Shown: positions 36,101 to 48,441, numbered from the stretch's first letter. The stretch: DNA of 64,000 nucleotides from Scortum barcoo (GCA_023238725.1 CM041534.1:4662449-4726448); one strand, 5' to 3'. A program made the numbers and translations. The notes: generated from the sequence alone by a model not told the origin.

Positions 36101-37336
36101 TATATTGTTTTACAGGCAGTGTAACCCGCGAGCTGTTTGAATGTACATTGCTGTGGTTACAACAGTGTGATTGGCTGTTGGAGGCCTTGACTCCCGCTGA
36201 CATTCCAGTATCATTACAGGCCCACTCCCACAGGTGGGAACCAGTGCAGCAGAAGGAAGTCTCTACAGTTTCTGTGTATCCGTCCCACAGCTGTAACGCC
36301 ACATTCTCTGAAAAACAACTTTGAGAGGCGATAACTATAAGACCCTCCCCATGGCCTCCATACAGCTAATCAGAGAGCTGGATTTGTTTTGGCGGTGAAT
36401 GCCTGCCAATTTAGCTGATAGTGTTGGCGAAATGGGTCAAAGTACAAGCACTAGTTGTAGTTCACGGCAGGAATTGTGAAAAACAGCCAGTTTGTTTTCC
36501 CTCAAAATACTCCAGTGACTAAACATTTTGAACGTGTCAAGGATGTGATTCTTTTTAGACGCTTGTGTCTGAAAAATACATTACAACTGATGTAGGAAAG
36601 CAGCTTGAGCACACTGCTTTTTGAATCAAAATTACTTTCATTTTCTAAGAAGCTGTTTCTCTCACAGGAGAACAATACTATTCCTGTGCCTTTAAGTATC
36701 TGGTCTATAAAAGGATCCATGAACAGACACAGGAGGATTTCTTACCTGTTTCTCACCCCTCTCTGCCTCAGCAGAGACAATGTCATGGCCCCTGTGCTCA
36801 CTGACTGTGCAGATGGCACAGATACACATCTGGTCAGTTCGGCAGAAGAGCTCCAGGGACTTCTGGTGCTGCGGGCAGATCTTCCTGTCCAGGTTTCCCA
36901 GCTCGTCCACCAGCTTGTGCCTTTTGAATGTGGCCGACTCATAGTGTGGCTTCAGGTGCTTCTCGCAGTAGGACGCCAGACAGTTGAGACAGGACTTCAC
37001 AGCCTTTAATTTCTTCCCAGAGCAGAAGTCGCAGGGGACGTCGCTCGGCCCGGCATAGACGTTCCCCTGGGATGTGTTGAGGTTCAGGGTCAGGCCGCTC
37101 TTCTTGATCTTCTCAGCCACCATGCTCAGAGTGGCGTTTGGCCGCAGCACAGGCCTCTGGGTGAATGTGATCTTACACTGGGGACAAATGTAAATCCCTG
37201 TGTAGTCAGCCTCATTCCAGTAGCCACTGATGCAGTCCATACAGAAACTGTGGCCACAGGGGATAGCCACAGGGTCCCTCAGGAGGTTCAGACACAGGGA
37301 GCAGCTGAAGTAATCTGGAGAGCTGTGATCAGCCAT
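33128..37336 (-). CDS. TRIM E3 ligase (TRIM16/finTRIM-like), frameshift in SPRY exon
   Basis: RING E3 ubiquitin ligase of the RING, B-box, coiled-coil, PRY-SPRY class; fish members are mostly linked to antiviral immunity. Seven coding exons: 36746-37336, 35229-35324, 34822-35055, 34177-34336, 34032-34088, 33746-33808 and 33128-33652. The RING uses C12, C15, C27, H29, C32, C35, C51 and C54. A B-box 1-like unit covers about 102-131 and B-box 2 about 152-187. Coiled coil falls in exons 2-3. PRY-SPRY starts near residue 401. In the last exon the frame breaks at a G6 run (33299-33304, plus strand): as written, translation stops at 33267-33269 after 528 residues, with about 11 altered residues at the end. 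The frame that continues to 33128 carries the expected SPRY end; one base fewer would give 574 residues. Either a real frameshift allele/pseudogene or a homopolymer error. The exact TRIM subfamily is uncertain. Confidence 0.88.
35325..36745 (-). other. Intron 1 of the minus-strand TRIM gene
   Basis: This 1.4 kb intron holds two G-rich tracts on the plus strand, at 35625-35642 and 35822-35860, which could form quadruplexes on the template strand of this gene. No other feature recognised. Confidence 0.7.
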
Positions 37337-37577
37337 TGTGATGGACTAAAAACACAGTCAGACCTGCGAAGACAGACAAAAAATGCCCAGAGCAGACAGA
37401 GACTTCGTCGAGTGTGCCTGGGAGCCCGCCCTCAAGAGTGTGGTACAGCCTGCCAGAGACAGGACCTACTTGTATTTCTGAATTCCAGAGGTTATTGATT
37501 GAAAGCAGACAAGTTCCTCCCCCTATGCTGTGAGTATATCGAGCCCTGCCCAGTTCAGATAAGCAGGTTGAGCAAGG

Positions 37578-37607
37578 AGGAGAGAGAGAGAGAGAGAGAG
37601 AGAGAGG
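37578..37607. repeat. (GA)n microsatellite upstream of the minus-strand TRIM gene
   Basis: Pure AG dinucleotide run of about 14 units, 240-270 bp upstream of the TRIM start codon, followed by more purine-rich sequence to about 37670. Confidence 0.95.
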
Positions 37608-39272
37608 GCGGGCAGACAAGAGAGAGGAGAGAAAGCGAGGGAACAGAGTGAAAGAAAGAGAATGAATGAAATGCAAAAAGCACAAGAAGTGACATCTAAT
37701 GTACTAGAAGAAGCTGCCAGTTTTCTCCCAGTTTCCTTTATTCTGAAATTTCTCATGTGGCTCATCTGTGGATGAATTGCGCACACACTTCTCGGCAGCT
37801 GTATTTCCACCTATTGTTGTCAGACAGAATCGCCATTGTCTTAAACCGGTTATAGTCCGACAAACATAAATGCAGCCTAAGGTACTGTAGGAATTTAAGG
37901 GACCACCCAATAAACAAACAGAGACGCTGTGAGCTCGAGCAGTTTCAAAGTCATTTCAAAGATCAGAGCTTGTTCCTTTTGTCGCCCAAAAACTTTTTGC
38001 TGTAGGTGGTTTGTCCAAGAGCAGCCAGAGTTCAGAGTCACAGCGTTTGCACTGTGTCCAGTCAGACCAGTCAGGTCACTTTTACAAGTCAATTTGTAAC
38101 TGTAGATGTTTGTGCAGGAGAAAGAAAATATTCATGACTGAGAGACCAGAACGGAAACACACATGCACAGGTGTGTGTACACATTCCTGCCACATCCAGG
38201 TGTGTTGTTGTAATGCATGTTTTACATGTTTGTGTGCATGCTTCATCACGAGTTAACACACATATTTTAATTTCTAAAAATGTCCCTGTCACTGTTACCT
38301 AATGTAGCCCCCTTGACTCCAACTCACTCTGCTGACATCATAAACTCTCATTAGCATTTCAATTATGTCTCATCTACTAGTTTCTACAAATACTGATGCC
38401 CCATTCACTCTGTTTGTTCCATGCTGTAAAGGTATTATTGCTTGAAATAAAAGTTTTGTGATGCATTTTGCATTTCCTGCCTAATGTGGAATCATGCAGC
38501 AAACAAAAAAAAAATTAAGACTGTAAAAAGTAGAATCTCTCCACCTTCAATTCATATCTTGCATTACTTCATACACTAGATAGTTTCACCTCTCCATATT
38601 TGGAGCGGTTTCTGATAAGCCAGTTTTTCCTTCCTTCCTCCAGAGCAAAGGGAGCGCTCTGTGCTTACAGATTAACCAGCTGTTAGTGCTGAGCACTGCC
38701 GCCAGTGTCCATTTCTTTGAGAAGTCAAAATGAAGAATCATATAATCATGTTTAGAATACAGGACACTTTAAAAAGATTTAATAACAAGCCTGTCCAAAA
38801 GCCCCAGTGTTGTTTGATGAAGCAGACAGAAACGCCACAGTCATCTAAGTTCAAGGAGAGAGGACAACGTTCATTAAGGTGCAGGGAGTGTGCTCTCTGC
38901 AGGGCGAGCACAGGAGAACACAAATGGCTATTTGATCAAGGGAAACAAGTACCTACTTCACTGAGTGCGAGTAATAAAAACAGGAACACACAATACTTAA
39001 GTGTATAATGGGAAAAAAGTGGATGCATTTGTTGATGCTGGTAGGTACACAAAGGTGAAGCACACTGAGACAGACCATGAGTGAATGAAAAGGCTGCACA
39101 ACGCTAGTAAAGCATCACTGTCACAACAGCCTCAGCCAGATAACAGCACATGTTCAGAGCTGCATTCAAAGGGGTATGTCCAAATAAAAAACAGCTCCAA
39201 AATAGTGGTTATATATGTAAAGAGCCAACAACAATAGACATACAGCAGACACACAAAATATAAAATAGCTTG

Positions 39273-39302
39273 GGTGTGTGTGTTTGTGCGTGTGTGTGTG
39301 TG
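39273..39302. repeat. (GT)n imperfect microsatellite
   Basis: GT dinucleotide run with two interruptions. Confidence 0.85.
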
Positions 39303-40051
39303 AACTTCCAGGTCCAGGGAATGCATATTTGTGCTTTACAGCACACACTTTTGTTGAGAGAGGGTCACGTGTCAGTGATGCACACTTGACGGATGTTCAT
39401 TTGATCATGTTTGTTCTCACAAGCCTGTCAGCTATGAAATAGCAAATTGAGAAAGTTTCAGCAGTGCAGGGGTTGAGGAGAAGAATTGTGCATCTGGTGA
39501 CTGAGATAACAAGGTAAAATGTAATGAATGCAAGCTAACAGGCCAATTCTCAATAAAATAGCTATATTTTGTTTTATAGAGGCAAAGTCTATCCCCAGGC
39601 TAAAAAAACAAGGTTAAGGTGACATAGGCACCAACAAAAAAGTTAAAAAAAGAGAGAAAGAAAATGTATATAAAATGTCCTAATTGAATCAGCACCGATT
39701 TTAGTTCCTGTTTAGGGGCCACTGTAAATGCTACTGTTAATATCTAGAAAATCTGCTTAATTTGCAGTCGGATAAGCATACGAACGAAAAAAATTTGAAT
39801 TGGAAATCATTAGACTCAGATTAGAGATATTTACATCACGTGCAAAGTTGGTGCAATGAAAAATTAGATATGAATATTAACCTTGTCAAGCCACATGATG
39901 AAAATGTCACAATGTAAATCATGAGTCATTTGTGCAAATTTATGATACCGCCTGGATAAGCGATTCAAGTCTTCAAGTCTTTTGAAGGTCAAAATTATTA
40001 TTTTATTATTTTGTAATTATAATTAAATAATTCATTTAGATGTTTCATGAA

Positions 40052-40384
40052 GGGTGGCACAGTGGTGTAGTGCCTCACAGCAAGAGGGTCCTGGGTTCAA
40101 TCCCTGGTTGACACGGGCCCGTTCTGTGTGGAGTTTGCATGTTCTCCCTGTGCCTGTGTGGGTTCTCTCTGGGTACTCCAGCTTCCTCCCACAATCCAAA
40201 GACATGCAGGTTAAGGTTAATTGACAACTCTAAATTGCCCCTAGGTGTGAATGGTTGTCTGTCCTTCAATGTCAGCCGTGTGACTGACTGGCGTCCAGTC
40301 CAGGGTGTACCCCGCCTCTTGCCCAAGATAGCTGGGACAGGCTGTGTGTGCTCAGGATAAGCAGGTTTAGAAGATGGATGGATG
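40052..40384 (+). mobile_element. tRNA-headed SINE, fullest copy in window
   Basis: The 5' end looks like a tRNA-type pol III promoter: A-box-like TGGCACAGTGG at 40055-40065 and B-box-like GGTTCAATCCC at 40094-40104. A roughly 230 bp body follows, then a (GATG)n tail. Direct repeats of GATGTTTCATGAA at 40039-40051 and 40385-40397 mark the target-site duplication. Compared with my memory of the common fish version, this copy may lack some bases between the two boxes. I do not assign a published family name. Confidence 0.85.
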
Positions 40385-41119
40385 GATGTTTCATGAAATC
40401 AAAATAATTTACAACTGGAGAAAATAGAAATGTTTTGTTAACATCTGTTTGTTTTCATCTTATCGCTGCATGAAGCTAACTTGTGTCACTTGCACTGAAC
40501 AGTATGACCCCTACCAGTGGAATTTTTTGTCAAATAAGATGCTACATTTAGTTTTGCATGTCAGCTGTAGTTACTGTTGTTGACTGACAACAGACCCTAT
40601 AATGCCTGGCACTGGGCTCCGGCCCCGCTGGCTCTAACACAATGGAATCTTTTAAGCAGGCTTTCTCGGCCCTCCTGTTATCTGGGCTATCAAGTGTAGT
40701 TGCATTCCTATCTCCATTTCAACAGTCCCGAAACTCCATGTTGGCTGGAGGTGTGTTCACTGTAAGATGAAATCTACAGAGGAACACATTTAGCTCAGAA
40801 GAGGAAGCATTCTTATAATTGTTGTGGTTTCAAGGAGCATATAAGTATTACAGTTTAACTTATGCTAGAGAAAATACATTTTCAGTGTCCACAACAAAAC
40901 CACATAAGAAATCAGTTGTAATGAAATGCAAAGTAAAGTTGATAATTAACTGGTTACAGGTCAGGTGAAGGTTAAGGAAATTTCTCTGGTGCCAAATCAG
41001 CTGAATTTAAACAAGGCAGTTAATATCGGTGTCACTACATCCACTGACCAGCAATGAAAAGAGTCCTTGTTAAAACTGCTGCTGACATTACATTACAGTT
41101 AATCACCGGGAAAGGTGAT

Positions 41120-41152
41120 ACTATTATTACTATTATTATTATTGTTATTGTT
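41120..41152. repeat. (ATT)n microsatellite
   Basis: Imperfect ATT/ATTGTT run. Confidence 0.85.
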
Positions 41153-41713
41153 GGTGCAGAATTTTAATAATCTCTCAAGCTTGAGGTCAGTTTGTACTGT
41201 GTCTTGAGTGAGTCTCATCTCATGCCCAAAGGGAACAGTCTGTCTCCAGGCAATCTCTAACACTCAGCAATTAGAGTACACCCATCTGTGAGGGTGACAC
41301 ACCTGTGGTTTCTTTACACTGCATTATTTCAGATGCCTAGTGACTTTTGAATGTATTTTTTGTACCTTCTCTTTTATTTGTGCTATGCAAATATTAATGA
41401 TGTTATTCCAGACAGCACTTTCCGTGTTCTGTTTGCTTCCCTTTCCTGTTCAGAAATTTAGAAAATCAGCAAAGCCTTTTCTTTTTATCCTTTCCATAAA
41501 CATGAAATTATGTTTAAAAAAAAAACAACATTGAGGAACTAAACTTTTTCTGTCAATACTGAAGTAAAAATCTTGGCCAAACCTTGCATCTTATGACCAC
41601 ACATTTCATTCATTCTACTTACATTCTGTAGGCATTCACTGTGTCCTTTTCTCGCCCCGCCCTTGTTTTACTGGTTTCGGCTTAACCAGTTTAGCCTCCC
41701 TCTCTGTTTACTC

Positions 41714-41720
41714 TATATAA
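41714..41720 (+). promoter_or_regulatory. TATA box of the plus-strand TRIM gene
   Basis: TATATAA 117 bp upstream of the start codon, leaving room for a start site near 41745 and a short 5' UTR. A GC-rich CCGCCC-type patch lies about 55 bp upstream (near 41656). The other TRIM promoter has no such clear TATA. Confidence 0.65.
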
Positions 41721-41830
41721 CCTGCGCCCGTACTACCTGTGAGATCACTTTGCCACTGTGCTGACACAAGTCACTGACAGTCTTCACAGAATCTTCGCTG
41801 TATTGGAGGGAACAGCCCTAAACTATCTCC

Positions 41831-44800
41831 ATGTCATCTGACCAGGACAACTGCTACCTGTGTAAGGAGCACCTCAGGGACCCCGTGTCCATCCCGTGTG
41901 GACACATTTTCTGCTCCATTTGTCTGAAGACATACTGGGATCATGCTGACCACACGGGCACCTACCTCTGCCCACAGTGCAGGGTCACCTACAACAAGAG
42001 ACCCACTCCGAGACGCATGGGAGGCTCCCGGCTCTCCACCATCCAACGCAACAGCGAATCTTTCCCACCTCCACCTCCATCCCCTGACTACAACTACGCA
42101 GGACCCCAGGATGTAGGCTGCGACATCTGCATTGGCAAGAAGCACAAAGCCATCAAGACCTGCCTGATGTGTCTGGCCTCCTACTGCGAGAAACATCTGA
42201 AGCCCCACTTTGAGTCAGCCACTTTTAAGAGGCACAAGCTGGTGGATGAAATTGGCCACCTGGACAGACAGATCTGTCCCCAGCATCAGAAGGGTCTGGA
42301 GCTCTTCTGTCGCACTGACCAGATGTGCATCTGTGTGCTGTGTACGGTGAAAGAACACAAAGGTCACGACATGGTGTCTGCTGAGCAGGAGAGGGCTGAG
42401 GAGCAGGTACGCATCACTTGACAATGCCTGTTAGACTGTTAGTCATCTTATTAGCAACAAATGTGCTAAGACAGCTAAAATATGCTTACCTCAACAAGCA
42501 TTGAGGCAACAAGCATTTTATGTGCATAAACATTTTGTGATTTGTGAATCAATGGTAACACATGTACATATCATGGTTCATTTCACTGGTAGCACAGTGG
42601 CAGGTAATGCATGAAGGAGCAGTTTACAGTAGATTAATCAAGCCCATTAAACAAAGCCTCAAGCTTTTTGCGGGACACGCCTTATGAAAATAAGGGTGCT
42701 ACGTGCAGGTACAGCTACCAGTGTCGACTTTGAACTGTACTCTGTTATCACAAAGTCTAAAATCTTGATTAAATGATTTAGTCAATTTGAGTTATTGATT
42801 TTTTTCATCGTTTTTGTTCTCACAGCAACGGCTGGGTGCCACCCAGGCTGAGATCCAGGAGAAGATTCATGACCGACTCAAGCAGATGGAGGAACTAAAA
42901 CAGGCAGTGGACTCACTTAAGGTTTGTGCCGCCATCATCCATCAGACAGATAAGAACAGACTAACCACTACAAATTGAATGGAAAGTTAAACTGCCTACC
43001 AAGACAACATTCCTTTCATGTGGGAGTGATGCTGGCGTCTGATGACTGTTGGCTTCTGTGAGTGTGCTGGTAAAACCAGTGTGACACCCAGTTGATTAAT
43101 GGCATACTTCCATGTTTCCTGTGCAGAACTCAGCCCAGAGAGCGCTGCAAGAGTGTGAGAAGATGTTTAGCGACATGATGCGCTCCATTGAGAGGATGCA
43201 GCAAGAGATGGCTAAGCTGATTTCCACCAACAAGAGAGCAGCACTCAACAACGCAGAGGGCCACATGGAGCGTCTGAGCCATGAGATCGCTGATCTGAAG
43301 AGGAGAGACAATGAGATCACCCAGTTGTCCCGCACTGAAGACCACATCCACTTCATCCAGGTAACTGACAGCATTAGATTAGTACCACCTTCACAATATG
43401 ATGTTGGTACAATATCACTATTAGTCCATTGAAGTTTCATCCTGGAAAGGTCACCAGTCAATCACAAGACAGATTTGTGTAATAAAATGTCATACACAAT
43501 ACACCGTCATTGTAACTACTTCTTGAAAATGTGTCATGTATCATACTAAAATTAGACTGCATGGTGTGAAATGAGAAAAGGTAATCAGTAATTTAAAGTA
43601 CACATTATGATGAGTGCTGCTATTTTGTTCTCATTAGAGCTACCACATGCTGATAGCCCAGACGGAGGCCGAGGAGCTGCCTACAGTGAGCGTCAACCCT
43701 TACTTCACCTTCGGACCGGTCACCAAGGCCGTCTCTGAGATGAAACAGCACCTGAATGAATTCAGCAACGATGAGCAGGTCAAGGTCGCCAAGACAGGTG
43801 AGCGTGGAGACGGCATAATGACCTCGCAGTTCTAAAACACATAAAAATGCAAAAGTGAATCAAAAAAGTCTGATATGTCTTTAATCCTCTGGTATCATTA
43901 CAAGCATATTGTGAATGTATTACCACTCTTACCATGTTCACCCTCTCATTTTGTGTTTTTGCAGTCAACAAAATGACCTTCTGTCAGCTGGATGAATCCA
44001 AGAAGAGACGGTCAGTGAAAAGTAAGTAACAACATTTGTCCAACTTTTCTCAGACCACAGTATTCAGAAATGACATAGACCCATTCTGAAAGGTTAGGTA
44101 TAATTTGAATTAATGAAGTGAGATATATTTCCCAGTTCCCCTTGTCCTCAATAGGGCTTTGTGCAGTCCTGTTTGATGTTTGGTCACGGAGCGCGATATT
44201 CATGAGAGGGTAGTCTGAGGTCACTCAGTTGCCACATGGTTAAATGTTTACTTTAATCTGCCCGCCGACTGACATTCACACTCCTCTGAAATAGAATTTA
44301 GCTAAGTTGCAGGATGATAGATAAGTTAATATAACAAAAGAATCGACACCACCTACGATATGTTGGCTCTCTATCCTTCTTCATAGGGATGGGTGTTACT
44401 TTTATCATTTCTAGATTTGTAAAATATTCAAACCCTTCTGTTCAAAGCAGTATAATTCATTATGCCATGATTGCTCTTTTCTGATGTATACATTTATTCA
44501 ATTTCGCAGGTGAAGAAGCTGCTGTGTACAAGTCTCTTCCAGTCCACGAACCTCAGTACAGGGACGAGTTCCTGAAATGTGAGTCTCAGCCCCTCTGATG
44601 CTATTTTTCCTGTCTTCTGCGCAGATCAGTGCTCTCCCTGCTCACTTCAGTGCACAAGGCAAATTAGGTGCTGATGAGGTTCTCTGTCAGACCCTGTGGC
44701 TGACCACTAAATCTGATTTTAGCAACTACAGTATGTCCTACAGTGTTGACAGAGCCTGGGGTTGACAAATATATTAGCTGGCTTTGTGATTTTACTTTGC

Positions 44801-46012
44801 AGCTTGGGTGCTTCCTCCTTGCTGATGTTCGTTAACTATTAGATAAGAACCAAAAAATGAATCAAAACTGCAAGATACACTAAAATATAATTATCATCAT
44901 TAAGAGCAATATTTAAATGTATTTCAATTTGTGTAGTCTACATTGAGAAAAATATGATGCTTCTTTTATTACAAGAATATTCAGTTTAAGAAAAAATGTC
45001 AGGGCCCAGTTTTTACTAGTATTTAACAAAGAAAATAAAATAAAAAAAGCCTTTAGGTTCATTCGGATGGTGATTGTGGGTCTCACCTTATAGCTGAAGA
45101 TACATTTTGTTAGATGTACTTCTGTTTGTGGTCACGCTCACAAACAGTGTCGATACCTCTGGCATTCCAGATAATATGACGGGCAGATCTAGGCGAGACC
45201 ACCGGGTGTCCCACCAACTGTGACCTGCAGAGGTGGAGGTACACAGCAGGCAGGTGACATCTAACCCCTGATTCTGATGTGTGTGTCCAGCCAGAGGGTC
45301 TCTTGCTTTCCCTTCAAATGAAGTCATAAGTTAGCTAACAGTGGTGATGCAGTGGTGAGGGTTGCTTTAAGCTGCTTCGAAATGGAGTCTTGGTCCGTCT
45401 TGGGTTTCCTCATTTACAATTTAACCTCAGCAAATTCTGTTAAAGGCTTCCTCTCATGAAATAAATGTTCCATATGTCTTTACAGATGCTTGCCAGCTCA
45501 CTCTGGACCCAAACACAGCCTACAGACAGCTCTACTTGTCTCGAGGAAACAGGAAAGCCGCCCTCAAGAGAGACCCCCAGTCCTACAGTGACCACCCGTC
45601 CAGATTCGACTCCCTGCCCCAGGTCCTGTGTATGGAGGCTCTCTCTGGAGGGGCTTACTACTGGGAGGTCGATTGGAGCGGGGAGGGGGCCGCCATCGGG
45701 GTCACCTACAAAGGCATCAAGAGGACGGGCTACGGAGACAGCTGCCGCATCGGCTACAACCGCAAGTCTTGGAGCCTCTTCTGCTCTGACTCCAGCTACT
45801 CAGCCCGGCACAACAAAGACCAGATCGAGATCAACGCACCCTACTCATCACGCATAGGGGTGTTCCTCGACCACGCTGGTGGCACCCTCTCTTTCTACAC
45901 TGTGGGCGACTCCATGTCTCTCATCCACCGCTTCAAGGCCTCCTTCAGTGAGCCCGTCTATCCAGGCTTCTGGGTCTGGTATGAGTCGGCCATCAACCTC
46001 ATCCAGCTGTGA
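41831..46012 (+). CDS. TRIM E3 ligase (TRIM16/finTRIM-like), intact paralog
   Basis: Complete RING, B-box, coiled-coil, PRY-SPRY protein. Seven coding exons: 41831-42406, 42826-42921, 43127-43360, 43638-43797, 43965-44021, 44510-44578 and 45486-46012, giving 572 residues. The RING uses C8, C11, C23, H25, C28, C31, C47 and C50, so the ring starts almost at the N-terminus. A linker rich in proline (about 79-85) comes before the B-box 1-like unit (97-126); B-box 2 is about 147-182. Coiled coil fills exons 2-3. PRY-SPRY runs from about 398 to the end and is undamaged. Exons 2, 3, 4 and 5 are exactly as long as in the divergent neighbour (96, 234, 160 and 57 nt), showing paralogy. Likely a cytosolic ubiquitin ligase; a role in immunity is inferred from the family. 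Confidence 0.93.
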
Positions 46013-46358
46013 TAACGTAACACACCTGCACTGATCAGTGTATGACTGTGATTGAGTTATGATGTCAATACGCAGTAAAGAACAAAAATCATTACTATTT
46101 TTTAGATGATATGTTATAATTCTTTCATAAGATCAGATGTTTTGGTGTTTTACTTTTTAGACTATAAATAGAACGTGTATCAGGGGAGCTGTTCATGATG
46201 ACTGTGAATATTCTGCTAATCAATATGTGTAAAATGTCCCATCAGGTGTATAAAGTGAATGAGCTTTTAAATTATCATTGGAAATAATGAAGCCTACACT
46301 TGATTGAAACATGTCATGTGATCATTTGTATAGTTTATGATACAGTTATTTTTTAATC

Positions 46359-46364
46359 AATAAA
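46359..46364 (+). terminator. Polyadenylation signal of the plus-strand TRIM gene
   Basis: AATAAA about 350 bp after the stop codon, the first strong signal downstream. Confidence 0.75.
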
Positions 46365-46437
46365 CATTTTATTACAAGAATAAACTGTGATGTCATTGTT
46401 TGGGCTGGATGTCATTGGAGATGGAAAAAAATGGTTT

Positions 46438-46465
46438 ATTCATTCATTCATTCATTCTTTCTTTC
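46438..46465. repeat. (ATTC)n/(TTTC)n microsatellite
   Basis: Tandem TTCA units passing into TTTC. Confidence 0.9.
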
Positions 46466-47260
46466 AAGCTTTAGCTAAGTAGATTCAATGCTATCCTCTA
46501 GTTTTAATAGGTTTAAAACACTGTAGACCGTGACAAGAACCTATTACATCGCTTCAGTAGAGATCTCTATATTCCAGTTTCCTTGTCAGTGAGACAACAA
46601 ACCATGTCTACTTTGCATTAAAAATATTTAAAACGTGTTTGCATTAACAACATCACCAACATTCAAAACAAGTGAAAATAAAATCCAGACAAAGTATTAC
46701 TCACAACACCCAAATTTAATTCTCTCACTCTCGCACAGTGTGTGAGCAGCAGTGTTGTTTTTTGTGGCCGTCTGAGAGGTTTGAGGAGAGCTGTACAGGA
46801 GCAGGTGAGGTGTGACTGAGAGGCTCACAGTTCACAGACGGTTCAGCCTCATCTAGCAGCAGCTTTAAATGTTTGTGGAAAGCTGAACTAAGGTACGGTC
46901 CAGTCTGACTCTAAAGATCTTTATCGCTGTGTTATTCATTACAAGTGTGGATTCAGGTGGTCACAGTGCTACTGATGCAGCACATTTTTTTCTCTTTACT
47001 AAATCATGAAGTCAAAGTAGCTTGGTGATAAGACTCTATTTTAGCTTTTGTTTTCACTTCAGCCTTTTAGAAGCCTGGAACTAGAGAAATGACAAAACAT
47101 GTTAGTTACTGGGACTTCAGGTACATACATTTAGTCATTTACATATTCACAAATCTAATTCTTTTAACCTTCTCTTTCTTTATTTGTGACTTAACTTGTC
47201 ATTCACAGTTAAATAAAAAATGTCCTAAAGAAAACACAGTATACTTACATAGGACAGAAC

Positions 47261-47695
47261 CAGTGGTGGAGGGTAACTCAGTAGGTTTACTCAAGTACTG
47301 TGCATAAATACAGTTTTGAGGTACTTTACTTGAATACTTCCATTTTATGCTGATTTATATTTCTATTCCTCTACATTTCAGACCGAAGCACTGTAGTTTT
47401 TACTCAGCTGCATTTATTTGCTAACTTTTGTTATCAGTACTTTACAGATTCATAATATTAACACAAAATATGATCAATAAAGAAAATAGGCCCACCTTTA
47501 TCAGCTGCAAAATTAAATTGATACATACATGAATCTATTAATGATTAAAGTTCAATGGGCCAATCTGCATTAGAAGTACATTTACTTTAAGATCTTTAAG
47601 TTTATTCTGATATTGATACTGTTGTACTTTCACCGAAGTAAAACGCAAGGACTTATTTGAATAAAGACTTTTAACCTAGTATTTATACACCAGTT
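47261..47695 (+). mobile_element. hAT-like nonautonomous DNA transposon remnant
   Basis: It starts CAGTGGTGGAGGGTAACTCA, then runs through repeated TACTTT and CAAGTACTG units. This terminal pattern is like Tol2-type hAT elements and a very common fish MITE. The internal part (ACTTTACAGATT, ATAAATGATT-like blocks, GGCCAATCTGCAT) also fits that repeat. The opposite inverted terminus is not visible, so the right end is probably truncated. No transposase is encoded. Confidence 0.65.
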
Positions 47696-48436
47696 GAAAG
47701 AACACAAAACACAAGCCAATGATAAGACACCAATGAACAGCACAGCTCACAACACTGACAAAAAGTTTTGTTTCTAATCTGTAACTTTCAGTATCTTCCT
47801 CTGATGCTGCAGTGAAGTGAGTTCAGATTGTGGAATCCTAAAAAATGCAGCCTTAAGGGGAAACTTTGAAGATACAGTAGGGAGGATATGAAAACCTCCT
47901 CCACAATCCTTGAGGTTTGCCGTTGTTCAGCGATATTGTATCCCTCATGTTTTCTGGAATTACATTGTTCCACAGTTTCTCTGAACAAGGGCGCCAGACT
48001 GAAAAATGGGCTGCAGACTTGCACTACAAAAATGACAGATTGTGCAAGTTTAGTAAATACGGTACTCACAGTGAAACATATCTCAGCTGACATGTAATTG
48101 AGATGTACATTACCAGAAACTATTATATTGTCATCGTGTTTTGTTTTCTTTACACACAGAATTATAGTGGTAAGCAGTATATAAAAAGTCTGCGGGGTCA
48201 CTGAAAATCGAAAAATGCTGAATTTTTATGGACTGTGTAAGTTTTTCTGATGGGCAGTCATCAGTGTTAGGTTGCTGTAACTGTGGCTGTTACTCTGCAC
48301 AGAAATGATTAACCCTGCACAGACCCTGTGAGCCGTGCCACCTCTAGTGGAGAAATGTCTGCAGTGCTGATCCAGTCATCCACCACTCTTCATCACACTG
48401 TGGAAAAGCTTCACTGTGTGTAGACTATAGATGATA

Positions 48437-48441
<5 letters not shown>

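Larger units (their letters stand above)
37680..41640. other. Intergenic region between the divergent TRIM genes
   Basis: About 4 kb separating the two TRIM 5' ends. It contains a GT-rich microsatellite (39273-39302), the fullest SINE copy (40052-40384) and an ATT trinucleotide run (41120-41152). No gene recognised. Regulatory sequence shared by the pair may lie here but cannot be defined by eye. Confidence 0.65.
46390..48440. other. Intergenic region between the TRIM gene and ruvbl2
   Basis: Contains an ATTC tetranucleotide run and a hAT-like nonautonomous element. No gene recognised; the small open frames have no recognisable domain. Confidence 0.65.

Noticed and set aside
41665..41690. 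Interferon-response-like element upstream of the plus-strand TRIM gene
   Set aside because: The GTTTCGGCTTAAC sequence differs from the ISRE core at two positions; too weak to claim.
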